This document shows, in pieces, positions 42,780 through 54,903 of a stretch of DNA of 64,000 nucleotides. The number at the start of each line of letters is the position of its first letter. Positions within the stretch are counted from its first letter, which is position 1. The position numbers were made by a program, and so were the translations under genes. The DNA is from Achatina immaculata (lineage: Eukaryota > Mollusca > Gastropoda > Stylommatophora > Achatinidae), in the NCBI GenBank assembly GCA_009760885.1, contig CM019712.1:28793695-28857694 (forward strand). The letters are read 5' to 3'. The notes under the pieces were generated by a model. The model did no database searches, was not told where the DNA came from, and was given only the letters and a program-made list of their open reading frames with translations.

Positions 42780-43455
42780 TTGTGTTCTGAATGACAACTT
42801 CTGACGGATAACTTCTCACACTTCCTGGTTAACTTCTGACAGATAACTAATGACACTTCTCGGATAACTTCTGACGGATAATTTCTGATGAATAACTTCT
42901 GACACTTCCCGGTTAACTTCTGACGGATAACTTCTGACATTTTTCGGATAACTTCTGACGGATAACTTCTGATACTTCCTGGTTAACTTCTGACGGATAA
43001 TTTCTGATGAATAACTTCTGACACTTCCCGGTTAACTTCTGACGGATAACTTCTGACATTTTTCGGATAACTTCTGACGGATAACTTCTGATACTTCCTG
43101 GTTAACTTCTGACGGATAAGTTCTGACGGATAACTTCTGACACTTCTCGGATAAGTTCTGACGAATAACTTCTGACACTTCCTGGTTAACTTCTGACGAA
43201 TAATTTCTGATACTTCCTGGTTAATTTCTGACGGATAACTTCTGACACTTTTCGGATAACTTCTGACACTTCTCGGTTAACTTCTGACGGATACTTTCTG
43301 ACACTTCTCGAATAACTTCCGACGGATAACTTCTGACACTTCTAGGATAACGCCTGAGGGATAAATTGAGACACTTCCCGCATAATTTCTGACACTTTTC
43401 GGATAACTTCTGACACTTCTCGGATAACTTCTGACGAATAACTTCTGATACTTCA
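42780..43455. repeat. Composite ~35-bp minisatellite (TTCTGACGGATAAC)
   Basis: Alternating half-units ttctgacggataac and ttctgacacttctcggataac. Recurs at about 44290-44850 and 46620-47020 with block deletions. Confidence 0.9.
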
Positions 43456-43494
43456 TGATCTCCTCTCTAACTCCATCAGTGGCTACTATCATAT

Positions 43495-43672
43495 TCAATG
43501 ATGTCACCTTCAATTGCATTAGTGTCTCCTGTCATATTCCATGATGTCACCTCCAACTACATCAGTGTCGTCTGTCATATTCTACGATGTCACCTCCAAC
43601 TACATCAGTCTGTCCATGATGTTGCCCCCCCCCCCCAAAAAAAAAACAACTGCATCAATGTCTTCTGTTATA
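43495..43672. repeat. 43-bp minisatellite, partial
   Basis: Units of gatgtcacctccaactacat + cagtgtcgtctgtcatattc + tac. The array is cut at about 43672, where it jumps into the 52-bp array. It continues fully at 44885-45740 and 47055-47910. Confidence 0.9.
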
Positions 43673-43675
43673 TCG

Positions 43676-44045
43676 TGCAGGTAATACACGCTTCTCTATT
43701 TATTAATTGATGTCTTTGTGTTATATCGTGTAAGTAATCACGCTTCTCTATTTATTAATTGATGTCTTTGTGTTATATCGTGCAGGTAATCACACTTCTC
43801 TATTTATTAACTGATGTCTTTGTGTTATATCGTGCAGGTAAACACGCTTCTCTATCTATTAACTGATATCTTTGTGTTATATCGTGCAGGTAATCACGCT
43901 TCTCTATTTATTAATTGATGTCTTTGTGTTATATAGTGCAGGTAATCACGCTTCTCTATTTATTAATTGATGTCTTTGTGTTATATCGTGTAAGTAATCA
44001 CGATTCTCCATTTATTATCTGATGTCTTTGTGTTATATCGTGTAG
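43676..44045. repeat. 52-bp minisatellite, second block
   Basis: About seven copies of the 41970-42560 unit. It follows directly on a truncated 43-bp array; the junction shares ttatat with both sources. Confidence 0.92.
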
Positions 44046-44884
44046 GTAATTATGATTCTCCTTCCAATCTCTAACGTTTTTGCGCGGTATCGTAGATAAT
44101 CATGATTCTCCTTTCATTAATTAACGTCTTCGTGCTGTATCGTGTAGATGATCATGACTCTCCTTCCATTAACTCACATAAGTAGCCCACTGTAGCATTT
44201 GAAAAAAAAACTGTAGTCATCTAACTTTGAACAACTGTTTCTTGGATTCTTATACATTCCACCAGTTCTAATTTTCTCGGAACTATAAAATTGTGTTCTG
44301 AATGACAACTTCTGACGGATAACTTCTCACACTTCCTGGTTAACTTCTGACAGATAACTAATGACACTTCTCGGATAACTTCTGACGGATAATTTCTGAT
44401 GAATAACTTCTGACACTTCCCGGTTAACTTCTGACGGATAACTTCTGACATTTTTCGGATAACTTCTGACGGATAACTTCTGATACTTCCTGGTTAACTT
44501 CTGACGGATAAGTTCTGACGGATAACTTCTGACACTTCTCGGATAAGTTCTGACGAATAACTTCTGACACTTCCTGGTTAACTTCTGACGAATAATTTCT
44601 GATACTTCCTGGTTAATTTCTGACGGATAACTTCTGACACTTTTCGGATAACTTCTGACACTTCTCGGTTAACTTCTGACGGATACTTTCTGACACTTCT
44701 CGAATAACTTCCGACGGATAACTTCTGACACTTCTAGGATAACGCCTGAGGGATAAATTGAGACACTTCCCGCATAATTTCTGACACTTTTCGGATAACT
44801 TCTGACACTTCTCGGATAACTTCTGACGAATAACTTCTGATACTTCATGATCTCCTCTCTAACTCCATCAGTGGCTACTATCAT

Positions 44885-45740
44885 ATTCAATGATGTCACC
44901 TTCAATTGCATTAGTGTCTCCTGTCATATTCCATGATGTCACCTCCAACTACATCAGTGTCGTCTGTCATATTCTACGATGTCACCTCCAACTACATCAG
45001 TCTGTCCATGATGTTGCCCCCCCCCCCCAAAAAAAAAAACAACTGCATCAATGTCTTCTGTTATATTCAGCGATGCCACCTCCACCAACATCTGCGTCTA
45101 ATATTCCATGATGGCCCCTCCAATTGCATCAGTGTCTTCTGAAATATTCTGCGATATCACTTCCAACTACATCAGTGTCTTCTGTCATATTCCACGATGT
45201 CCCCATGATGCCATAGTGTCTTTAATTACATTAATGTCTTCTATCATATTCTACGATGTCCCTTTAAACTACATCAGTGCCTTCTGTCATATTCTATATG
45301 TCCCTTCCAACAATATCAGTGTCTTCTGTCATATTCTACGATGTCCCCTCCAACAATATCAGCGTCTTCTGTCTTATCCTACGATGTCACCGCCGACTAC
45401 ATCAGAGTCTCGTATCATATTCCATGTTGTCCCCTCAAACTACATCAGTGTCTTCTGTCACATTTCATGTTCTCCCCTCTACCTCTATGAGTAGCTTCCA
45501 TCATATACCATGATGTCACCTTCATTTACACCAGTGTCTTCTGTCGTATTCTATGATGCCACCTTCAACTACACCAGTGTCTGTTGTCATATTCTATGAT
45601 GTCCTCTCCAACCACGTTATTGTCTTCTGTCATACTCCACGATGCCACCTCCAACTACGTCATTGTCTTCTGTCATATTCCACGATGCCCCCTTCAACTA
45701 CATCATTGTCTTCTGTCATATTCCACGATGCCCCTCCATC
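44885..45740. repeat. 43-bp minisatellite
   Basis: About 19 degenerate units of ctacatcagtgtcttctgtc + atattccacgatgtcccctc type, with a C10-11/A10 run near 45018-45040. Plus-strand frames (SVSSVIFYDVPSN repeats) are array artefacts. Confidence 0.9.
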
Positions 45741-46009
45741 TCAGTTAATGTCTTTTAACTCTACAATCCTAACTCTTTGTTTTTTCCTTTTTTCCTTTGC
45801 GTTTAAAACTATACTGTTATCACTGCTCCACTCTCTCTAGTCCGGACTGAAGATGTATTATCTATTATGTTTTGTTAAAGTAAAAGTGCTAAAGTACTGA
45901 ATGAGAGGTTTACGTTAGATGAAGGCACTATCAGAAGAAGGTAATATCATAGGAGATAAAAATCAGACAAAGATAATTTTAGAAGAGAGCATAAACCTAG
46001 ACGGAAGTA

Positions 46010-46150
46010 ATATAATATCAGAGAGGATAAATTTCAGGCGAGAGTAATATCAGAACAGGGTAATATCAGTGAAGGATAATGTAACAATAAGGTAATATCA
46101 GAACAGGGTAATATTAACCGAGGATAATATCAGAACAGAGTAGTATCAGC
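46010..46150. repeat. gtaatatcag repeat (first copy)
   Basis: ggtaatatcagaacagggta and relatives repeated about eight times; the parallel stretch is 48180-48340. Confidence 0.85.
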
Positions 46151-46154
46151 CGAG

Positions 46155-46362
46155 GGTAATGTAAGGTAAAAAAAAAAGGTAAAGGTAATCTTGTCATGCT
46201 TTAGAGGCACATAAGGATATGGTGTTATTGCCCATATTTTCCTTGACCTGTCAGCACACTAGAGGGTGATTTGGTCAGTATCACGCCTGGCCGCCTTTCC
46301 TTCCCCAACTCCAGAAGAAGTCGGGTACCCATTTCTACAGTTGGGTGACTGGAGTGCTTCCG
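46155..46362 (-). mobile_element. SINE-2 antisense, truncated at a duplication junction
   Basis: Same as 48334-48532 but stops at ggagtgcttccgg, where ggtaattatgattctcc from 44045 follows. The tRNA head is missing because the duplication breakpoint falls here; the complete copy is at 48334-48600. Confidence 0.9.
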
Positions 46363-48532
46363 GTAATTATGATTCTCCTTCCAATCTCTAACGTTTTTGC
46401 GCGGTATCGTAGATAATCATGATTCTCCTTTCATTAATTAACGTCTTCGTGCTGTATCGTGTAGATGATCATGACTCTCCTTCCATTAACTCACATAAGT
46501 AGCCCACTGTAGCATTTGAAAAAAAAACTGTAGTCATCTAACTTTGAACAACTGTTTCTTGGATTCTTATACATTCCACCAGTTCTAATTTTCTCGGAAC
46601 TATAAAATTGTGTTCTGAATGACAACTTCTGACGGATAACTTCTCACACTTCCTGGTTAACTTCTGACAGATAACTAATGACACTTCTCGGATAACTTCT
46701 GACGGATAATTTCTGATGAATAACTTCTGACACTTCCCGGTTAACTTCTGACGGATAACTTCTGACATTTTTCGGATAACTTCTGACGGATAACTTCTGA
46801 TACTTCCTGGTTAACTTCTGACGGATAAGTTCTGACGGATAACTTCTGACACTTCTCGGATAAGTTCTGACGAATAACTTCTGACACTTCCTGGTTAACT
46901 TCTGACGAATAATTTCTGATACTTCCTGGTTAATTTCTGACGGATAACTTCTGACACTTTTCGGATAACTTCTGACACTTCTCGGATAACTTCTGACGAA
47001 TAACTTCTGATACTTCATGATCTCCTCTCTAACTCCATCAGTGGCTACTATCATATTCAATGATGTCACCTTCAATTGCATTAGTGTCTCCTGTCATATT
47101 CCATGATGTCACCTCCAACTACATCAGTGTCGTCTGTCATATTCTACGATGTCACCTCCAACTACATCAGTCTGTCCATGATGTTGCCCCCCCCCCAAAA
47201 AAAAAAAACAACTGCATCAATGTCTTCTGTTATATTCAGCGATGCCACCTCCACCAACATCTGCGTCTCATATTCCATGATGGCCCCTCCAATTGCATCA
47301 GTGTCTTCTGAAATATTCTGCGATATCACTTCCAACTACATCAGTGTCTTCTGTCATATTCCACGATGTCCCCATGATGCCATAGTGTCTTTAATTACAT
47401 TAATGTCTTCTATCATATTCTACGATGTCCCTTTAAACTACATCAGTGCCTTCTGTCATATTCTATATGTCCCTTCCAACAATATCAGTGTCTTCTGTCA
47501 TATTCTACGATGTCCCCTCCAACAATATCAGCGTCTTCTGTCTTATCCTACGATGTCACCGCCGACTACATCAGAGTCTCGTATCATATTCCATGTTGTC
47601 CCCTCAAACTACATCAGTGTCTTCTGTCACATTTCATGTTCTCCCCTCTACCTCTATGAGTAGCTTCCATCATATACCATGATGTCACCTTCATTTACAC
47701 CAGTGTCTTCTGTCGTATTCTATGATGCCACCTTCAACTACACCAGTGTCTGTTGTCATATTCTATGATGTCCTCTCCAACCACGTTATTGTCTTCTGTC
47801 ATACTCCACGATGCCACCTCCAACTACGTCATTGTCTTCTGTCATATTCCACGATGCCCCCTTCAACTACATCATTGTCTTCTGTCATATTCCACGATGC
47901 CCCTCCATCTCAGTTAATGTCTTTTAACTCTACAATCCTAACTCTTTGTTTTTTCCTTTTTTCCTTTGCGTTTAAAACTATACTGTTATCACTGCTCCAC
48001 TCTCTCTAGTCCGGACTGAAGATGTATTATCTATTATGTTTTGTTAAAGTAAAAGTGCTAAAGTACTGAATGAGAGGTTTACGTTAGATGAAGGCACTAT
48101 CAGAAGAAGGTAATATCATAGGAGATAAAAATCAGACAAAGATAATTTTAGAAGAGAGCATAAACCTAGACGGAAGTAATATAATATCAGAGAGGATAAA
48201 TTTCAGGCGAGAGTAATATCAGAACAGGGTAATATCAGTGAAGGATAATGTAACAATAAGGTAATATCAGAACAGGGTAATATTAACCGAGGATAATATC
48301 AGAACAGAGTAGTATCAGCCGAGGGTAATGTAAGGTAAAAAAAAAAGGTAAAGGTAATCTTGTCATGCTTTAGAGGCACATAAGGATATGGTGTTATTGC
48401 CCATATTTTCCTTGACCTGTCAGCACACTAGAGGGTGATTTGGTCAGTATCACGCCTGGCCGCCTTTCCTTCCCCAACTCCAGAAGAAGTCGGGTACCCA
48501 TTTCTACAGTTGGGTGACTGGAGTGCTTCCGG
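46363..48532. repeat. Tandem duplication unit, second copy (2169 bp)
   Basis: Repeats 44046-46362 with about 148 bp missing from the 35-bp array. After 48532 the SINE continues into its head, showing that this copy has the original right flank. Confidence 0.93.
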
Positions 48533-48600
48533 CCGGATTCGAACCCCCGACCTTCGCCATGAGAGACTAGTGCACTAACCGCTTCGCCGCTCAGACACCC
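48334..48600 (-). mobile_element. SINE-2 antisense, complete
   Basis: On the minus strand: head tgagcggcgaagcggttagt, ggcgaaggtcggg, perfect box B ggttcgaatcc, core gggtacccgacttcttctgg, gcggccaggcgtgatactga, ccctctagtgtgctgacagg, and tail acctttacc + T10. Direct repeats gggtaatgtaa at 48323-48333 and 48602-48612 may be its target duplication, although the host array repeats that motif anyway. Confidence 0.9.
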
Positions 48601-49390
48601 AGGGTAATGTAACAACAGGGTAATATCAGAACAGAGAAGTATCAGCCGAGGGTAATGTAACAACAGGGTAATATCAGAACAGAGAAGTATCAGCCGAGGG
48701 TAATGTAACAACAGGGTAATATCAGAACAGAGAAGTATCAGCCGAGGGTAATGTAACAATAGGGTAATATCAGAACAGGGTAACACTGGAGTCACCTCCC
48801 TAAAAAACACCGAAAGAGATCTTGATATCAAAGGCTGACCAAGTATAGGCATGCCCCTAGTGTAATGAGGCCGCTTCTCGGAGTCTCTAACAGAGCTAGG
48901 TCGTTTTCTACAGTTACAGAACAGGGTAATATCAGACGATGGTAATATAAGATCAGGGTAATACTAGGAGAGAGTAATATCAGTTAGTGTCAGACAAGGA
49001 TAATATCAGTTAATATCAAACAAGGATAATATCTGTTTATTTCAAAAGGAGATTTGATAATATCAGTTAATATCAGACGAGGATAATATCAGTTAGTATA
49101 AACGAGGATTTCATATTATTAGTTAATATCAGACAAGGGAATATCAAATAATATCAGACGAGGGTAATATCAGCTAACATCAGACAAGGGTAGTATCAGT
49201 TAATGTCAGACAAGGTTAATATCAGCTAACATCAGACAAGGTTAATATCAGCTAACATCAGACGAGGGTAATACCAGGTAGTATCAGTCGAGGGTAGAAT
49301 CAAATAATATCAGACGTGGGTAATATCAGTTACTATCAGACCAGTTTAATACCAGATGATGGTAATATAATTAATATCAGAAGGAGAAAG
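48601..49390. repeat. taatatcag-type minisatellite (48-bp units, then irregular)
   Basis: 48601-48780: four copies of ggtaatgtaacaacagggta + atatcagaacagagaagtat + cagccgag. 48900-49390: irregular taatatcag(tt/ac)aatatcagac repeats, ending in a short gaa run. The array also occupies 48180-48333, left of the SINE-2. Confidence 0.9.
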
Positions 49391-49598
49391 AAGAAGAAGA
49401 CAACATTAGAGTTGTAAGAGGTAATTCAGAAAAAAGATTTGGGCCAATATGAAAAGTCGATACTTAAAATACTGATTGTACATTGCAATGCTAAAACTGC
49501 CGTGCTAAAATTTTATCTGTCTGCTAACAGCTGTCTTAACTGTTGAATTTTTTTTTTTTGTAAACGATAATAAAACGCCACCAAAATGCTAGTCACAG

Positions 49599-49599
49599 A

Positions 49600-49633
<34 letters not shown>
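49599..49633. repeat. (CT)n microsatellite
   Basis: About 16 ct units after gagtt. The following 49640-49945 shows no recognisable gene. Confidence 0.9.
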
Positions 49634-49946
49634 AACCCAGGATTGATCTGTACAAGAAAAGCCTTGCATACTCTGCAATACAGCTCTGGAACACCGACCC
49701 CTACCATTTAAAATCCATTGGTAATGGTAATACTTCATCCTTTAACTCAAACCTGTTTCATTATTTACTTGCTTGTAATTATATGCCTCCATAGAATAAC
49801 CAGCACTCTCTCAACACATGACTCGCCAACCATCAAGTACTAAAATGACATAGTTCGAAAAGCAACTTGTTAGATATTGTTAGAAATTATTTTAATGTTT
49901 GTTAAAAACATGTTAGAAGATCTGTATTTACAATGTATATATCTGT

Positions 49947-50230
49947 GAAGAAGGTTGGCTAGTAAAGAGGATTAAAGAGAGAAAACTGAAATATTTTGGA
50001 CACATTAAACGTCATGATAATTTAGAGAAGACCGTATTGGAAGGATACATAATGGGAAAAAGAAAAAGAGGAAGACCAAGACGAAGATGGCTGCAAGACA
50101 TCGTTGACGATCTGGATTTGGATGCAACAGCAGCAGGCCATCTTGCTCACAACCGAGAGGCCTACAGGAGTGCTGTTTGGGAGGCAAAGTTCCGCAAGGG
50201 ACATGCAAATGAATGAATGAATGAATGTGT
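49947..50230 (+). mobile_element. LINE-A 3' end, sense
   Basis: Encodes, in one frame, EEGWLVKRIKERKLKYFGHI, KRHDNLEKTVLEGYIMGKRK, RGRPRRRWLQDIVDDLDLDA and EAKFRKGHANE plus stop, followed by the (AATG)n tail at 50208-50228. It is one of the least damaged LINE-A ends here. Confidence 0.92.
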
Positions 50231-50462
50231 GTGTGTGTATGTGTGCATGAGAGCTATTTTATTAGGTTGATTACTTCTTCTCTTTTACTTTGGATGTAGT
50301 AGTTAAATCTTACACTCTTTTGATATGTTTTTTTTTCTAATTTAATTTGTATATTTGTATTAAATCGAGTGTGTGGGAAGAATGAAAGATGGAGTGATGA
50401 AGGGCAGAATGTAAGACGGGCCTGCGTGCCCAATTCTTTACCCTTTAAAAATAAAGATTATT

Positions 50463-50880
50463 CATTCATTCTCTCTCTCAAGGTCCCTGCCGACAGGCGT
50501 TGGATGTCACGTCCTTCCACAACCTTCGACCCCTTGTTCGTCTCAACAGGGTTGTCACTGAGCATTTTCTGTGTCAGGATCCCATTATCAAACATCTTTT
50601 CTCTCTTTCTAACTCCTCTCTTCTACTTTCGGTCTTCGCTGTTTTGCTATTAGGTGCTCTAACCCGCCTCTTCTCCAAGCATACTTCCACAAAGTTTGAT
50701 TGTCGCTTTGTGATATTCGTTATAATTTTCCTTGTTTCTTGTGTCTCATTCAGAACTTCCTCGAATGATCTTCTCGCTGTCCGTGGTACCTTCCGTATCC
50801 TTCTTAAGAACCACATTTCAGTTGATTGACCTAACGCTAATTCTTTGAACAATGAGGAAACCTGGCTGAGCGACATAGAT
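50463..50880 (-). mobile_element. LINE-E 3' end, antisense
   Basis: On the minus strand: STEMWFLRRIRKVPRTARRS, NETQETRKIITNITKRQSNF, KCSVTTLLRR and a GP end before cttgagagagagaatgaatg. Relative of LINE-D with a different tail; shares HxKCSVTxLLRR with 34440-34825. Confidence 0.85.
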
Positions 50881-51194
50881 TGTCTTAACAGCAGATTTAA
50901 CAGATTTCTGTTTCTGCTCTATTTACAGCCTGGAGTTACGTTACAAGTAAAAAAGGTGTTTGCCGTGCCGACTGGCGTGAGCTATTATGTTTCTCCACAG
51001 TACTTCATCCTTCTTGCAGGCCATTAGTTAAGTTGGCTATCTCATCTCACACCATCTCGTCAAATTAGTATCATTTCTCTCCGTCTTTTCCCTGGCTCTT
51101 CTTATCTATATTTTTCATGTTGCTGCAATATTTTCAATGCCCCATCTTCTCATTGCATGTCCTAATGAACGTACGTTGTCTCTCTCTTATTTTT

Positions 51195-52904
51195 TGTTTT
51201 TGTTTTTTGTCTCTTTCACTCTTCTCACACATTCTTCATTAGTAATCTTTGCTGTCCAGGGAATTCGCCTTCTGACAAACCCCGTTTCTTCTGCTTATAA
51301 TGATCTCTGTGAGGACCTGCCTATTGCCCATGATTCACTTCCATATATTCTTCTTCTTCTTCTTCGTTCACTTCTACCACCAAAAACCGCACTGTGAACC
51401 TACTGAATTCACGCCTGTGGTCCTCATTAGGTCCCGTGGTCCCCTGTGTGGTCCAAAATAGACCACACGAGATCCACGAGAGGACCACAAGGGGTTCAGA
51501 GTATCACAGTGCTTTAGCCTGTATTCTTGGTGGGTCTCGGAAGCGGGATTGCGTGACACCGTGGTTTTCATTGCACCAGTTTAGTCTAGGGTTGGACTTT
51601 CTCACCGGAAGACCTCGACGTGTTTAGGATATCAGTGCATCCCCGCTGGGTGAGAGGCGGTAGCCCACCCAGGCCAGAGTTGGACTTTCTCACCGGAAAA
51701 CCTCGACGTGCTTTGAGATACCCGTGTATCACCGCCGAGTGAGAGGTGGTTGCCCATCCAGTCCAGGGTTGGACTTTCTCACCGGAAAACCTCAGCATGA
51801 TTAGGATACGCAAACATCCCCGCCGGGTGAGAGGTGGTTGCCTATCTAGACTTCCCTGGTCCAGTGTCTCCGACTTCAGCATTTTGCGGTCGTGGCCGCT
51901 ACCCTTCCTAGTTGTGACCAGGATGGAGCTTTTGTCCAGGGGGACGAATCCTCGCCACTAGTGACTTCTACCCCTGGATTGAGCCGGTTTAGGCATTATC
52001 CCAGTATGGGCGTGTTTGGGACGGGACCGACTTCTAGGGCAGAGGTACTGTGACATGCATAGCCTTCAAGATTCACCCCTGGTATGAGCCGGTTTAGGCA
52101 AAATTCACCAGTATGGGTGTTTATCAGGCGTTACCGACCTCTAGAGCAGAGGTGGCATGACATGTCTAGCCATCAAGTTCCACCCCTGGTGTGTGCCGGT
52201 TTAGGCATATTTCACCAGTGTAGGTGTATTTCGGACGTGGCCGGCCTCTAGAGCAGAGGTGCCATGGTATAGCTCCCGTAGCGATACTACTGGACATACC
52301 GGTTAAACTTCACTTTCCACCACCTTTTCCCATCGGCTCCGCACAGCAACCTTTATTTCTTTTCTGCATTTACTTCCTTAATCGGGAGGAGCTTCACTCC
52401 ACGCGCGGCATTTGAAGAGTCTCGCCAGCAGTGTCTTAACCTCTGGGACAAGCCGGTTCATGCATTTCACCCGATATGACTGCACTCAGGACGTGGCCGA
52501 CCTCCAGACCAGAGGTGCCGTGATTTGACTGTTTGCTTCGCTTTATCCTTTCTACCACCTTTTCCGCAGAGATGCTGCGCGGCAACCTCATTTGCAAATT
52601 TCTTCATTGGCCGGGAGGAGCACCGCTCCACGCACGGCAGCTGAAGATCTCGCCAACAGCGGCAGATGAGCTACCAAACGTGCCACTCATCTACCCTAAG
52701 TAACTGGTTTTCAGGCGCCAGATATTCGCACTCGCCCCTTCTCCTGTCAGTTTAAACAGTTCTGCCACGGGAAGGCCAGGAGATGGACTTGACTGCCAGA
52801 AGCTGTTTGTGGCGCGTTTGCAGTCCTTAGAACCACTTCCATATATTAAGATAGGCTCAATATAATATCTTAGGACTCGTTTTCTAACTTTCATTATAAG
52901 GATA
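51195..52904. repeat. Tandem duplication unit 1 (1710 bp)
   Basis: Starts at tgtttttgttttttgtctct within LINE-D and ends at aaggata. It contains R and LINE-D flanks. The same frames occur in the second unit at shifts of 1709-1710. Confidence 0.95.
51350..52833 (-). mobile_element. Retroposon R, second insertion, 1484 bp
   Basis: Flanked by 14-bp target duplications cacttccatatatt (51336-51349 and 52834-52847) in LINE-D. On the minus strand it starts gttctaaggactg, the same terminus as R at 35904, and ends gaacgaagaagaagaag. The ~110-bp module (gaccggcttaaacc..gggtg type, with cctctgctctaga) occurs about four to five times and the ~89-bp module (gaggttttccggtgagaaag) three times, which explains the extra 330 bp. 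The part near its 5' end (aactgtttaaactgacagga, atctggcgcctgaaaaccag) closely matches about 36041-36100. No protein family was recognised. Confidence 0.88.
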
Positions 52905-54613
52905 TGTTTTTGTTTTTTGTCTCTTTCACTCTTCTCACACATTCTTCATTAGTAATCTTTGCTGTCCAGGGAATTCGCCTTCTGACAAACCCCGTTTCTT
53001 CTGCTTATAATGATCTCTGTGAGGACCTGCCTATTGCCCATGATTCACTTCCATATATTCTTCTTCTTCTTCTTCGTTCACTTCTACCACCAAAAACCGC
53101 ACTGTGAACCTACTGAATTCACGCCTGTGGTCCTCATTAGGTCCCGTGGTCCCCTGTGTGGTCCAAAATAGACCACACGAGATCCACGAGAGGACCACAA
53201 GGGGTTCAGAGTATCACAGTGCTTTAGCCTGTATTCTTGGTGGGTCTCGGAAGCGGGATTGCGTGACACCGTGGTTTTCATTGCACCAGTTTAGTCTAGG
53301 GTTGGACTTTCTCACCGGAAGACCTCGACGTGTTTAGGATATCAGTGCATCCCCGCTGGGTGAGAGGCGGTAGCCCACCAGGCCAGAGTTGGACTTTCTC
53401 ACCGGAAAACCTCGACGTGCTTTGAGATACCCGTGTATCACCGCCGAGTGAGAGGTGGTTGCCCATCCAGTCCAGGGTTGGACTTTCTCACCGGAAAACC
53501 TCAGCATGATTAGGATACGCAAACATCCCCGCCGGGTGAGAGGTGGTTGCCTATCTAGACTTCCCTGGTCCAGTGTCTCCGACTTCAGCATTTTGCGGTC
53601 GTGGCCGCTACCCTTCCTAGTTGTGACCAGGATGGAGCTTTTGTCCAGGGGGACGAATCCTCGCCACTAGTGACTTCTACCCCTGGATTGAGCCGGTTTA
53701 GGCATTATCCCAGTATGGGCGTGTTTGGGACGGGACCGACTTCTAGGGCAGAGGTACTGTGACATGCATAGCCTTCAAGATTCACCCCTGGTATGAGCCG
53801 GTTTAGGCAAAATTCACCAGTATGGGTGTTTATCAGGCGTTACCGACCTCTAGAGCAGAGGTGGCATGACATGTCTAGCCATCAAGTTCCACCCCTGGTG
53901 TGTGCCGGTTTAGGCATATTTCACCAGTGTAGGTGTATTTCGGACGTGGCCGGCCTCTAGAGCAGAGGTGCCATGGTATAGCTCCCGTAGCGATACTACT
54001 GGACATACCGGTTAAACTTCACTTTCCACCACCTTTTCCCATCGGCTCCGCACAGCAACCTTTATTTCTTTTCTGCATTTACTTCCTTAACTGGGAGGAG
54101 CTTCACTCCACGCGCGGCATTTGAAGAGTCTCGCCAGCAGTGTCTTAACCTCTGGGACAAGCCGGTTCATGCATTTCACCCGATATGACTGCACTCAGGA
54201 CGTGGCCGACCTCCAGACCAGAGGTGCCGTGATTTGACTGTTTGCTTCGCTTTATCCTTTCTACCACCTTTTCCGCAGAGATGCTGCGCGGCAACCTCAT
54301 TTGCAAATTTCTTCATTGGCCGGGAGGAGCACCGCTCCACGCACGGCAGCTGAAGATCTCGCCAACAGCGGCAGATGAGCTACCAAACGTGCCACTCATC
54401 TACCCTAAGTAACTGGTTTTCAGGCGCCAGATATTCGCACTCGCCCCTTCTCCTGTCAGTTTAAACAGTTCTGCCACGGGAAGGCCAGGAGATGGACTTG
54501 ACTGCCAGAAGCTGTTTGTGGCGCGTTTGCAGTCCTTAGAACCACTTCCATATATTAAGATAGGCTCAATATAATATCTTAGGACTCGTTTTCTAACTTT
54601 CATTATAAGGATA
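52905..54613. repeat. Tandem duplication unit 2 (1709 bp)
   Basis: Almost identical to unit 1. Single-base differences include tgggaggagc for cgggaggagc near 54093 and one C fewer near 53379. Confidence 0.95.
53060..54542 (-). mobile_element. Retroposon R, duplicate of the second insertion
   Basis: Copy of 51350-52833 made by the 1.71-kb tandem duplication, with the TSDs carried along (53046-53059 and 54543-54556). It is not an independent insertion. Confidence 0.92.
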
Positions 54614-54903
54614 TGTTTCTCTTTTTTTCTGAAACGCAGTCTTTCTTGGCTTGTTTTGAAAGGGTGAAGGATCGTTTTGTTTTTTTTTCAAGAAATAGCG
54701 CGGAACAGGTCATCCTGTAGATACAGTTCAGTCACACTTTAAAGTATATCCTTTCATTCAAGATGGGTTTCTCTAGTCAGTCAGTAATTGACAGCCGTGG
54801 CCTTTCATTAGGCCTTCTTGTCTCAGTTGTTGCAAAGACATTATTGACTGGTCAAGAGGGTTGTCATGACAAAATGTGAAGGAATAAACAGCTCCTCTAA
54901 CTT

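Larger units (their letters stand above)
44046..46362. repeat. Tandem duplication unit (2317 bp), first copy
   Basis: Contains the end of the 52-bp array, the 35-bp and 43-bp arrays, AT-rich sequence, a taatatcag repeat and a SINE-2 cut after ggagtgcttccgg. Identical frames occur in this unit and the next (for example 44221-44451 and 46538-46768, shift 2317). Confidence 0.93.
50956..54655 (-). mobile_element. LINE-D antisense, carrying R and partly duplicated
   Basis: The complement of the LINE-D C-terminus runs 50956-51349, continues at 52848-52904, and after the duplication resumes at 54557-54655 (atatgtttctc..tctgaaacgcagtctt matches the reverse of about 40950-40985). The reading gattcacttccatatatt + aagataggctcaatat matches the uninterrupted LINE-D at about 41030-41065, proving that R was inserted here. 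Confidence 0.9.

Noticed and set aside
45108..45494. Plus-strand frames SVSSVIFYDVPSNNIS
   Set aside because: 43-bp minisatellite; the duplicate copy and overlapping frames show the same.
51374..51882. Possible proteins in R (SGEKVQPWTGWATTS type)
   Set aside because: Frames arise from the repeated modules, differ between copies and show no domain; I treat R as noncoding.
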